In this document: piece after piece, positions 1-9,169 of the stretch | Numbering within the stretch: position 1 is the first letter of the stretch | Layout: every line of letters begins with the position of its first letter | Assembly: GCA_025403435.1 (NCBI GenBank) | Contig: CM046332.1 | Coordinates: forward strand, 1,595,530 to 1,659,529 | Length of the DNA stretch: 64,000 bases | Reading direction: 5' to 3' | DNA from: Artocarpus heterophyllus | Taxonomy: Eukaryota > Streptophyta > Magnoliopsida > Rosales > Moraceae | The notes under the pieces: generated by a model | What the model saw: only the letters and a program-made list of their open reading frames with translations | What the model was told of the DNA's origin: nothing | Databases searched by the model: none | Position numbers and translations under genes: made by a program

Positions 1-1086
1 GGATTAGCTACCCTTCTCCTCTCATGACGGCGCGCCTATGATGATGTTTATGGTGCAACACTTAGGCCCTTAAGATAAAATGGATTAAGTTTTAACATGG
101 TTAACGTTATGAAAGATATGTTCTATGAAATTGTGCTTAAGACACTTTATGATATGATGATCATGAAGATGATGATGTTTATGAAATGCTTTATAAATTG
201 TGAGAATTATATGTACTTACTAAGCGTTAGCTTAATCATGTTTTATATGTCATGTTGCAGATAAGGGTAAGAGAGTCATGGAATAGGTGGAGGACATGGG
301 ACAGCGTGTGAGCAACATGAACGATGAATTGTAACCGGAAGCATGCCAAGAAGAAATGATTTTTATGATTTTATGATTTAATCAATTATATATTTTGAAC
401 ATATTTTATGTTAAGGTTTTTAAGAATACTTATATTATGTTTTTATAAGTTGTTTTATCATTTTTGATGAATTATGAACTTCCACTATATTTTACGTAAA
501 GTTGGAACGTTTTAAGTTAGTTTTTTTCAAGGAAATAGGGTCTCGAACGGCCTGCCGAACTCTGTGGCTGGCCTGCCGAAGTCCCAAAGTTCGGCCGGCC
601 GACTAGATTTTTCGGTATGCCAAACATGGATGAATTTTCAATCCGTTTTGCAAAGCCTTTGCCGGCTTGCCGGCAGGGAAAACACCGGCCTGCCGATGTT
701 GAACGGCCTGCCGAAGTCCTAAGTTTGGCCTGTCGAACTGTGGGAACAAATGAATTTCAAATGATGTGTTGATCAAGAGTTTTTATGGAATATATTTATA
801 AGTTTTGATTTATACAACTTGAAAAACCTATAAGTTTATGATAAATTAAGTTTAATTGAATAAAAAATGTTATGAAATAAATTAAATGATTATTTTCGTA
901 ACAACAAAAAGTTTTTTTTAAAAAAAAAAAAAAACGTATGAATGGATCCTGGTAATGTAAGTTTTAAATACTTGTAAAATCAATTGTAACGATTAAGCTT
1001 GATATTATTTAATAGTATATGGTTGATGCTTGTTCAAATGTAAGTATGTAACAACATCTATGACGTCTGATTTAAGGGGCGTTATA
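1..1086 (+). repeat. Tekay-1 5' LTR, 3' portion
   Basis: This stretch aligns base for base with 8093-9169 of the 3' LTR. It ends in GTTATA where the 3' LTR ends in GTTACA. One GC-motif copy near 670 is longer here than in the 3' LTR, which has lost about a dozen bases. It holds the conserved block and one arm (53-63) of the conserved inverted repeat, the TAAGC/GCTTA hairpin at 221-234, and the antisense GC-motif array at about 549-740. The poly-T/poly-A run near 910-935 is a low-complexity stretch that varies between the two LTRs. Confidence 0.93.
549..740 (-). repeat. GC-rich motif array (reverse orientation), 5' LTR copy
   Basis: Several copies of CGGCCTGCCGAA and close variants are spaced by about 10-60 bases, in strong contrast to the AT-rich LTR around them. 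Read on the minus strand the unit is TTCGGCAGGCCG. The same array is present in the 3' LTR at 8637-8820. The function is unknown; see findings for the complementary array at the other LTR end. Confidence 0.85.
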
Positions 1087-1091
1087 GGCTT

Positions 1092-1103
1092 TGGTATCAG
1101 AGC
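1092..1103 (+). other. Primer binding site, initiator tRNA-Met
   Basis: TGGTATCAGAGC lies five bases after the 5' LTR end. It is complementary to the 3' end of plant initiator Met tRNA, the usual minus-strand primer of Tekay chromoviruses and most plant LTR elements. Confidence 0.93.
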
Positions 1104-1156
1104 AAAAATCTTCCGATTACAATTCATATCGCCACATGTCAATCCAAGTCCTCCAA

Positions 1157-1293
1157 GTAAGTATGATTAAGTTAGATGTATAGACGCAAGTATGATGATA
1201 AGATTAAGGTTTGATTGATTAATGATTAAAAGATATAGTAGTGAAAACCTGTCTCATAAATGAAAGATTATTTATAAGTCCTAATTATTTTAG
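1157..1293 (+). other. Candidate leader intron between primer site and gag
   Basis: A good donor (CAA then GTAAGT) at 1157 is followed by a branch-like CTAAT and a pyrimidine-rich ATTATTTTAG acceptor ending at 1293, ten bases before the gag ATG. The donor context AAGTCCTCCAAGTAAGT recurs at the equivalent place in Tekay-2 (minus strand, about 55140-55160). This is inferred from the sequence only. Confidence 0.35.
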
Positions 1294-1302
1294 GAAATTA
1301 CG

Positions 1303-2358
1303 ATGGACGGCCACAGAAGAATGCAGACCCGCACCCAGACCAACGAGAGACTTATGTCGATGATAGCTGAACTGCAAAGGCAGTTGGAGGATCAACGACG
1401 GGAAATAGCTGCATTAAGGGCCAACGGCCAGAATAATGAACTACCAGGCAATGAGGTGCCTCCTCCTCCTCCGCAGCCACAAGCACAAGTTAATGAAGTC
1501 CTAGCTCCTGCTGCTGAACCAAGAGCAGCCCATCAGGAACCTCTTTTGGTCAGATGGAAGAGAGTCAAGCCAGCTGACTTTGAGGGTTCTAAGGACCCGT
1601 TAGTCGCTCAAGGATGGTTAAAGACAATTGAGGCCACCTTACGACTCATGGATTTCACGGATAACGAAAAGGTCCTCTGTGCCTCGTACTGCCTTACTAT
1701 GGAGGCCAGGATATGGTGGGATGGCATCGAACAGAGCAGAAATGTTGAAGAGATGTCATGGGCTGACTTTGTTCATGAGTTCAACACGAAGTTCTTCCAC
1801 ATGAATGTTACGAGGAAACATTATGAGGAGTTTGAAAGCTTACGCCAGGGGGATATGACAGTCACTGATGTGGTGACAAAGTTTGACCAGCTTGCTCGTC
1901 TATGTCCAGGGATGGTTATGAATGAAGATGAAAGGGTCAGAAGGTTGATAAGAGCCCTTAGACCAGACATTGCTGCAATTGTTGATGGGGCAAGTCCGCC
2001 AAGGACCCAAGAACAGGTTGTGATGAGAGCCCAACGTGCTGAGTTCCATCTGTCAAAATTAAGAAGGAATCAGCCTCAGCCCAACCAGCAAGCCAACAAT
2101 GCTAACAACCAGAGCCGTCCTCCCCACAAGAACAACAATAACAACAGCAACAACAACAATCAGAACTGGAGGAATAACAAGAGGAAGGGCAATCCTCAAC
2201 AACAGCAGGGCCATGACAACAAAAGGCACAATGATGGTCAGCGTAACAACAATGACAGGCGATTCCAACCATGTGCCAAGTATGGAAAGAAGCATCCGGG
2301 GAATGCCGACTGGGAACGAACCAATGTTTCATATGTGGGCGTGAAGATCATTTCGTAA
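1303..2358 (+). pseudogene. Tekay-1 gag polyprotein, frameshifted in the zinc knuckle
   Basis: Encodes a 351-residue Gag reading frame. The start is the first ATG after the leader. Residues about 10-45 look coiled-coil. Residues about 85-240 form the retrotransposon Gag domain (PF03732), with the typical segments around ARIWW, F..KFF and VTKFDQLARLCPG. An Asn/Gln-rich basic linker follows, then the start of a CCHC zinc knuckle at about residue 323. The knuckle is interrupted by a one-base frame change near 2296-2303, so the ORF runs out at 2358, while the second half of the knuckle reads in the overlapping frame. Gag would package element RNA in cytoplasmic particles. In intact relatives gag and pol form one frame. 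Confidence 0.9.
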
Positions 2359-4863
2359 AGAATTACCCCAAGCTGATAAATGCCAATGCCCCACAGAGAC
2401 CTCCTCCTCAGGCCCAGCTGCATCAGATGCAAGCCTCCCTTGAAGGGCCACTAATTAGTCAAGGGAGACTTGAAGCCCCACCAACGAACGCTCGAATCTA
2501 TACCATGACAAAGGAACAAGTGGCTGCAGAAGCCTCCAATGTGGTCACAGGTCAGATAACAAGCTCATGTAATGATGTTTATGTTCTTTTTGATACGGGT
2601 GCCACGCATTCTTTTGTGTCTATGTCACATGCTAAGAAGTTAGGGGTTCGTTTAGAGCTAATGAGACAGGGATTCACTACGACACTACCCTCCGGGGAAG
2701 TGATATTATCCACGCATTGTTTGCATACAGTACCCCTATGGATTTCTGATAGGGAACTTTTTGTCGATCTCATTGTGATAGACATGCATGACTATGACAT
2801 GATTCTTGGGATGGATTTTCTAAGCAAGTATAATGTCGCGATTGAATGCCGAAAACGAAAGGTGATCTTCCATCCTAAAGGCGATCAGAAATTTGTTTAT
2901 GTTGGTGAGACCAGGAAGAAACCTCACATGTTTTTATCGGCCATGAAAGCAAGGAAACTGTTAGCAAGCGACTGTATGGGCTATCTGGCAAATGTTGTAG
3001 ACAAAAGCCAAGAAGGAAAGACAAGAATTAAAGATGTGCATGTTGTTCATGAATATGAAGATGTGTTCCCTGATGATCTGACGAGTCTACCGCCAGAAAG
3101 AGAAGTTGAATTCGAGATTGAGCTCGCTCCAGGCACCGAACCAATCTCTAAAGCTCCTTACAGAATGGCCCTGGCAGAATTAAAGGAGCTTCACACGCAA
3201 CTAAAGGAGCTACTTGACAAAGGATTTATCAGGCCAAGTCACTCACCATGGGGTGCACCAGTCTTATTTGTGAAAAAGAAGGATGGCACTATGAGACTCT
3301 GCATCGACTACAGGGAACTGAACAAGGTGACGATCAAGAACAAGTATCCGTTGCCTCGAATTGATGATTTGTTTGATCAGCTTAAGGGTGCATCGGTGTT
3401 CTCAAAAATTGATCTACGATCAGGGTATCACCAGTTGAAGATTAAAGAAGGAGATATCCCCAAGACTGCGTTCTGGTCGAGATATGGTCACCATGAATTT
3501 GTGGTTATGCCTTTCGGTTTGACGAATGCACCTGCTGCCTTTATGGATTTAATGAACAGGGTATTCAAGGATTTCCTCGATAAATTTGTTATTGTATTTA
3601 TCGACGATATTCTTGTCTACTCGAAGAATCAGGAAGAGCATGAGGAGCATTTAAGGATTGTGCTGGAGACTTTAAGAAGACACCAGCTTTATGCTAAGTT
3701 CTCTAAATGCGAGTTTTGGCTTGATAAAGTGTCATTCCTAGGGCATGTTATTTCAAAGGATGGAATAATGGTGGATCCTGCTAAAGTAGAAGCTGTACTC
3801 AATTGGAAGCAACCGATGAACGCAAGTGAAATAAGGAGCTTCTTGGGTCTAGCAGGTTACTATCGGAGATTCGTAGAAGATTTCTCCAAGATAGCGGCTC
3901 CACTTACGAACTTAACTCGCAAGGGAAAGAAGTATGAATGGACGGATGCATGTGAAAAGAGCTTTCAAGAATTGAAGAAAAGATTAACGACAGCTCCAGT
4001 GTTGGCAATTCCTGAGGGAAATGATGGGTTCATAATCTACAGTGATGCTTCCAAGATGGGCCTAGGAGCTGTATTGATGCAAAATGAAAGGGTGATTGCT
4101 TATGCTTCAAGGCAACTAAAGGATTATGAAAAGAACTGTCCTACTCTTGACCTCGAGTTAGCAGCGGTCGTTTTTGCGTTGAAGATATGGAGACACTATT
4201 TGTATGGGGTCCAATGCAAGATATTCACTGATCATCAAAGTCTGAAGTACTTTTTCACGCAAAGAGACCTGAACATGAGACAACGAAGATGGCTAGAATT
4301 GGTGAAGGATTATGATTGTGAAATCCTTTATCATCCTGGTAAAGCTAACCGAGTAGCTGATGCTTTAAGTAGGAAGTCAGTTGCCACGTTAATGTCTATG
4401 CAAGCAATGTCTCCACCCTTAAGGAAGGAAATTCTAGACCTCGGTTTAGAACTTATAGTAGGCCAGTTATCAGCACTCTCTCTTGCTCCGACAATGTATG
4501 ATGAAATTCGAAGTAAGCAAGATGACGACGTAAGCCTTGTAAGAATCAAGCAAGAAATGAAAGAAAGAAAATGTCAAGAGTTTCGTGTTGCGGATGATGG
4601 AACTTTGTACCTTAAGGACCGTTTATGTGTTCCCAATGTTGATGATTTAAGGGAAAGAATCTTGACAGAAATTCATGACACCCCCTACTCTATTCATCCA
4701 GGTGCAACAAAGATGTATAATGATCTAAAAGGTAACTTCTGGTGGTTTGGGATGAAACGTGATGTTGCAAAGTATGTGCAAAAATGTATGACATGTCAGC
4801 AAGTAAAGGCTGAACACCAGAGACCTGGTGGTGAACTACAGTCTATCCAAATACTGGAATGAA
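2271..4863 (+). pseudogene. Tekay-1 pol: protease, reverse transcriptase, RNase H, integrase zinc domain
   Basis: Open for 863 residues. The first ATG at 2271 overlaps gag, and true homology starts inside the zinc knuckle after the frameshift ([10 protein letters not shown]). The order is: retropepsin with DTGATHSF at about residue 108; RT with the LDKGFIRPS and IDYRELN blocks and the catalytic FIDD at about residues 443-446; RNase H with YSDAS at about 592; then the integrase H2C2 zinc region (H near 809, paired cysteines in CMTCQQ). The frame is closed by TGA at 4861-4863, where relatives have Trp, a single G-to-A change. The active-site residues I can see are intact, so the frameshift and stop look like late damage. 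Confidence 0.92.
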
Positions 4864-4880
4864 AATGGGAAGAAATAGCA

Positions 4881-5630
4881 ATGGATTTCATTACCAGCTT
4901 ACCCAGAACAACGAATGGTTATGATGCAATTTGGGTAATTGTGGATCGGCTGACGAAGATGGCGCATTTCATTCCTATCAAGATCACTTACTCTATGGAA
5001 CGGTTAGCGAAACTCTATGTTAAGGAAATTGTACGACTACATGGGATTCCCAAGTCAATTATCTCAGATCGTGATGGCAGGTTCACATCTAAGTTTTGGA
5101 AGAGTGTCCAGAATGCAATGGGAACCAGGCTTCATTTCAGCACATCTTTTCATCCTCAGACTGACGGCCAAACAGAGAGGACGAACTTGATTCTAGAAGA
5201 TATGCTACGGGCATGTTCTCTCAATTTTAAGACCAGCTGGTATAAAATGCTACCGTTAGCAGAATTTGCTTACAACAACAGCTTTCAAGCAACAATTGGA
5301 ATGGCACCATATGAAGCGCTGTATGGACGAAAATGCAGGTCACCTATATGTTGGCACGAAGCTGGTGAAAAGAAGTTAATTGAAAGTGTTGATGCTGAAA
5401 GAACAGACTTTGTGAATGAAACATCTGAGATGATAAAGTTGATAAGAAGAAGGATAGAGACCGCTCAAAGCCGCCAAAAGAGTTATGCTGACAAAAGAAA
5501 AAGACCTTTAGAATTCACTGTGGGTGAATATGTGTTCTTGAAAGTTGCACCAATGAAAGGGGTTATGAGATTTGGAAAGAAAAGCAAGTTAAGCCCAAGA
5601 TTCATCGGTCCTTATAAAATTGTTAAATGA
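4881..5630 (+). pseudogene. Tekay-1 integrase catalytic core
   Basis: Continues the pol frame after the TGA at 4861. The rve core shows the D,D-35-E signature: Asp at residue 2 (MDFI), Asp in ISDRDG, and Glu 36 residues further on in DGQTERT. ALYGRKCRSP and a basic C-terminal part with a GPYKIV segment follow. The frame is closed by TGA at 5628-5630, where relatives read Arg (CGA to TGA). The enzyme would join element cDNA to the host chromosome. Stops on both sides cut the core away from its zinc domain and from the targeting tail. Confidence 0.9.
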
Positions 5631-5935
5631 ATAGGCAAAGTAGCTTATCAGTTGAAGTTGCCTTCTGAAATGTCCGCAATGCATGATGTATTTCATGTCT
5701 CCAGCTCAAGAAGTATGTTCCGGACCCTACGCATGTGATTGAGCCGCAAGTGATCGAGATACGAGAAGACCTAAGTTACGAAGAAAAGCCAATAAAGATA
5801 CTCGATTGAAAAACCAAGACTTTGAGGAATAAAGAAATTCCATTGGTCAAGGTGTTATGGCGAAATCAACAAGTTGAAGAAGCTACATGGGAACGTGAAA
5901 ATGACATGAAAGTTTTGTATCCGCATTTCTTCTAA
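5631..5935 (+). pseudogene. Tekay-1 integrase C-terminal tail with chromodomain-like end
   Basis: Translating past the TGA gives VAYQLKLP, a frame change near 5705, then IREDLSYEEKPI, a stop at about 5807, and PLVKVLWRNQQVEEATWE to a terminal stop after YPHFF. This is the usual C-terminus of chromoviral integrases, where a chromodomain-like fold is thought to direct integration to modified histones. The order of blocks is intact but the frame is not. Confidence 0.8.
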
Positions 5936-5958
5936 GTTTCGAGGACGAAACTTTTATA

Positions 5959-5971
5959 AGGTGGGGAGAAT
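5959..5971 (+). other. Polypurine tract of Tekay-1
   Basis: AAGGTGGGGAGAAT lies directly before the 3' LTR (TGTAACACC). It is the plus-strand primer site for reverse transcription. The conserved CGAGGACGAAACTTTTAT just upstream is typical of Tekay elements. Confidence 0.88.
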
Positions 5972-6240
5972 TGTAACACCTGCCTATTTTATGTAACGGA
6001 CCACGTTAAGTTAGTAACGTTATTGAGAAATGTTATTAATAAATAACGTTATATGATATGATATGTGATGTGCATGTTACTAACTTTTTATGTCAAGTTT
6101 TGGGACAGGTGACGACCGCATGGGATCGTTGTGCTCTAGTATTCATGTGAAATTCTAAGCATATATTAATTTATGGTACAATATATGATTATTTATGATG
6201 CAATGATGTATGAATGTTTTATGTTATGACATTTATTGAC

Positions 6241-6375
6241 AGATCGGTAGGTCGAACTTTTAAGCTTGACAGGCCGAACGTCTTGGCCGAGAACGGCAGG
6301 CCGAAGAACCCCCACCGGCAGGCCGAACTTGCTGGAATCGGCAGGCTGAAAGGGAAAACCGACAGGCCAAACATG
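6241..6375 (+). repeat. GC-rich motif array (forward orientation), Tekay-1 3' LTR
   Basis: About six copies of CGGCAGGCCGAAC or decayed versions (for example GGCAGGCTGAAAG and CGACAGGCCAAAC) lie about 270-400 bases into the LTR. Tekay-3 has the same array at 61588-61668. Confidence 0.85.
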
Positions 6376-6587
6376 GCTGACAAGTAGTCAGCAGAAAATT
6401 CCTCCAAAATTATGGCTGAGTTAATTACATTAATTGGGTGAATTAATGTGATTAATTGGCATAATAATGGAATGTTTTTATCAGTTAAGAAAATTAAAGG
6501 ATTTGATTTGTATTTTTTAAAGAGGTTTCCTATTTTTAGAAGGTAAATTTAAGGTAAGATTTATAATGTTTGACCTTCCTTTTCTTT

Positions 6588-6913
6588 TTCCTCCTTTCCC
6601 ACGCCAATCACTCTCTTAATAGTCAGAAATTTCTGACTTAATGAAGAGTAATGATTCTTTATTATACATATTACATTAGAAAATTTTAACGCTCTTCCCT
6701 CAAATAATTTCTCTCGGTTCTGAGACGTTCTCTCATTATTTTTTCTTCCTCTTCCCACGCCTCATGTCACGCTTTCAACAGTTAGAATTTTCTGACTTAA
6801 TGAAGGCCATGAATGCTCATTATGTTTATTACGTTAAAAGAAAATTAATTAACGTTTCTTCTTTTTATTATTTTCTCTCTCTCTCTAAAAAGTCTGAGAC
6901 ATTTTCTGACTTT
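6588..6913 (+). promoter_or_regulatory. Tandemly duplicated CT-rich block, putative U3 promoter region
   Basis: Two neighbouring units of about 160 bases (about 6588-6744 and 6745-6913) share, in order, a CT-rich run with CCCACGCC, a TCTGACTTAATGAAG block, a TTACGTTA-like stretch and a CT run ending in CTGAGAC. Tekay-3 has a single unit at about 61890-62080. Unit 1 contains the perfect 16-bp palindrome GTCAGAAATTTCTGAC (6622-6637). The promoter role is inferred from the position and the CT-rich character. Confidence 0.5.
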
Positions 6914-8036
6914 CTAATCTTCCTCTTCTTTTCTTCTTCACGAAAATTTTCTCTCTCCCGTGAAAATTTTTGAGAAAAAGTTTTGTTTCGTTGGTGAATT
7001 CAAAAATTTTGAGAAAAAACTCCAAGGTAAGAATTCGGCTTTTCTGGTATTTTTGAAAAGAAATTCTTCTCCTCACTTCACCTACAATATCCTCTCTAGG
7101 TATTGTGTTTTGTTTTGTGTTTTTATTATGATGCTCATGGGTATTATGTGTGATGTTTCTTCACGTTTGATGTCAAATAAATGTTTTTAATGAAAAATAA
7201 ATATTTTTGTCTTCTACCCTTCACAGTAATGTTACTGTTTAATTTTTAAGTATGAAAAACGTAATGTTCAGTCAAGGGGTAAATATGATGTTTTCATGAA
7301 AAGTTGTTAAGAATATGTATATGAATGACGAATGTATTTTATTTCCATGATTATGAAATTTTTATGAAATTATTATAAGAAAAATCTGTTTTAATAATGT
7401 TGTTTTTGGGATTTTTTTTTATTAAACGTTTTAATGTATTTACATGATTCTATGATAATAAAATGATTTTATGCATGATGATATGATGATTGTATGAGGT
7501 TTTAAATTGATATATATATATATATATTAATTGTACGAAATGTTTTATTTAAAAGATAATTATGTTTAGATGCATGGTTTGTTTTATATGCTTAAGTAAT
7601 TTTTATGATTTAAGAAAATCATAATTACATGTATATGTGATGACGATTTTCTTTTTATGGTTATGAATAATGTTTAAAATATGAGATGAGTGTATGGATA
7701 TTTTATGATAAGTATTGATTTTATTGCATCTTTAAATGGTTAAATGGCATGGACACTCAAGGAAGCGAGCACAACGAGACCGCGGCGTCGTCACCAAGTG
7801 CAATTTTAAGGTTAAGTAAGCTAACGATAAAGTAAGTACAATCTCACCTGCAACATGACACTTTTTTTTTTTTTACAAGGATTGATGATATGTTTTACAA
7901 GGATATTCATGATGATTTTATGATGATTTTTCCTTAAAGGATTTCTTATGAAAGATTTTCATGATTTTAAAGATATGCATGTATGATGATGACATGTTTC
8001 AAAGAATGAAAAGTATGTATATATATATCACCTAAT

Positions 8037-8155
8037 AAGTGTTGCACATCCAATGTTATGAAATTTTATGTTATGATGTCATGTTTGGTTTGGGATTAGC
8101 TACCCTTCTCCTCTCATGACGGCGCGCCTATGATGATGTTTATGGTGCAACATTT
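8037..8155 (+). other. Conserved LTR block enclosed by an 11-nt inverted repeat
   Basis: AAGTGTTGCAC at 8037-8047 pairs with GTGCAACATTT at 8145-8155 (GTGCAACACTT in the 5' LTR). Between them lies the block GGATTAGCTACCCTTC, then CTCATGACGGCGCGCC and GATGATGTTTATG. The same arms and block occur in both Tekay-2 LTRs (48125-48250 and 56003-56140, reversed) and in Tekay-3 (63266-63383), although the sequence around them is highly diverged. Confidence 0.75.
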
Positions 8156-8312
8156 GGGCCCTTAAGATAAAATGGATTAAGTTTTAACATGGTTAACGTT
8201 ATGAAAGATATGTTCTACGAAATTGTGCTTAAGGCACTTTATGATATGATGATCATGAAGACGATGATGTTTATGAAATGCTTTATAAATTGTGAGAATT
8301 ATATGTACTTAC

Positions 8313-8326
8313 TAAGCGTTAGCTTA
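8313..8326 (+). other. Conserved short hairpin TAAGC-GTTA-GCTTA
   Basis: A five-base stem with a four-base loop just after TACTTAC. It is also present at 221-234, 63535-63548 and 55817-55830 (loop ATAA), and as TGAGC-TTTT-GCTCA at 22965-22978 in the LARD left LTR. The A-to-G change in one arm is matched by T-to-C in the other, which suggests the RNA structure matters. Confidence 0.6.
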
Positions 8327-8636
8327 ATCATGTTTTATATGTCATGTTGCAGATAAGGGTAAGAGAGTCATGGAATAGGTGGAGGACATGGGACGGCGTG
8401 TGAGCAACATGAACGATGAATTGTAACCGGAAGCATGCCAAGAAGAAATGATTTTTATGATTTTATGATTTAATCAATTATATATTTTGAACATATTTTA
8501 TGTTAAGGTTTTTAAGAATACTTATATTATGTTTTTATAAGTTGTTTTATCATTTTTGATGAATTATGAACTTCCGCTATATTTTACGTAAAGTTGGAAC
8601 GTTTTAAGTTAGTTTTTTTCAAGGAAATGGGGTCTC

Positions 8637-8820
8637 GGACGGCCTGCCGAACTCTGTGGCCGGCCTGCCGAAGTCCCAAAGTTCGGCCGGCCGATTGGAT
8701 TTTTCGGTCTGCCGAACATGGATGAATTTTCAATCCGTTTTGCAAAGCCTCTGCCGGCAAAAACACCGGCCTGCCGATGTTGAACGGCCTGCCGAAGTCC
8801 CAAGTTCGGCCTGCCGAACT
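8637..8820 (-). repeat. GC-rich motif array (reverse orientation), Tekay-1 3' LTR
   Basis: About seven copies of CGGCCTGCCGAAC/G and variants. This is the reverse complement of the array at 6241-6375, about 2.3 kb away in the same LTR. Confidence 0.85.
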
Positions 8821-9169
8821 GTGGGAACAAATGAATTTCAAATAATGTGTTGATCAAGAGTTTTTATGGAATATATTTATAAGTTTTGATTTATACAACT
8901 TGACAAACCTATAAGTTTATGATAAATTAAGTATAATTGAATAAAATATGTTATGAAATAAATTAAATGATTATTTTTCGTAACAACGAAAAGTTTTTTT
9001 TTTTTAAAAAAAAAAAAACGTATGAATGGATCCTGGTAATGTAAGTTTAAATACTTGTAAAATCAATTGTAACGATTAAGCTTGATATTATTTAATAGTA
9101 TATAGTTGATGCTTGTTCAAATGTAAGTATGTAACGACATCTGTAACGTCTGATTTAAGGGGCGTTACA

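Larger units (their letters stand above)
1..9169 (+). mobile_element. Tekay-1: Ty3/Gypsy chromovirus (Tekay/Del type), 5' end outside window
   Basis: An LTR retrotransposon lying on the plus strand. The last 1086 bases of the 5' LTR are followed by a Met-tRNA primer site, gag, protease, RT, RNase H, integrase, a chromodomain-like tail, a polypurine tract and a complete 3' LTR. The domain order (integrase after RNase H) is Ty3/Gypsy. The very long LTR, tRNA-Met primer and chromodomain-like tail fit the Tekay/Del chromoviruses. The two LTRs differ at only a few positions per 100, mostly transitions, so the insertion is fairly recent. It appears to have landed in the gag region of a Copia element, because Copia coding sequence starts right after it. 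The 5' target duplication lies outside the window. A frameshift and two nonsense changes make it non-autonomous now. Confidence 0.93.
5972..9169 (+). repeat. Tekay-1 3' LTR (3198 bp)
   Basis: Starts TGTAACACC and ends GGGGCGTTACA, so it has the required TG...CA ends. In order it holds: a sense GC-motif array (6241-6375), a duplicated CT-rich promoter-like block (6588-6913), an AT-rich middle with a TA repeat near 7511-7528, a CCGCGGCGTC block near 7780, a conserved GTAAGT...CTCACCTGC module near 7831, an inverted repeat enclosing a conserved block (8037-8155), a TAAGC/GCTTA hairpin (8313-8326), and the antisense GC-motif array (8637-8820). The small ORFs across it are not conserved as proteins. 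Confidence 0.93.

Noticed and set aside
2059..2432. Small ORFs over the gag linker on both strands
   Set aside because: Shadows of the Asn/Gln-rich gag region. The codon phase and homology belong to the gag frame.
6622..6637. GTCAGAAATTTCTGAC as a heat-shock element
   Set aside because: Only two of the three NGAAN units are present. It is kept as a palindrome of unknown role.
8584..8857. ORFs across the GC-motif array (minus 8584-8841 and 8609-8857, plus 8656-8853)
   Set aside because: The short GC repeat keeps several frames open. The ORFs end where the array ends and are broken in the 5' LTR and in Tekay-3.
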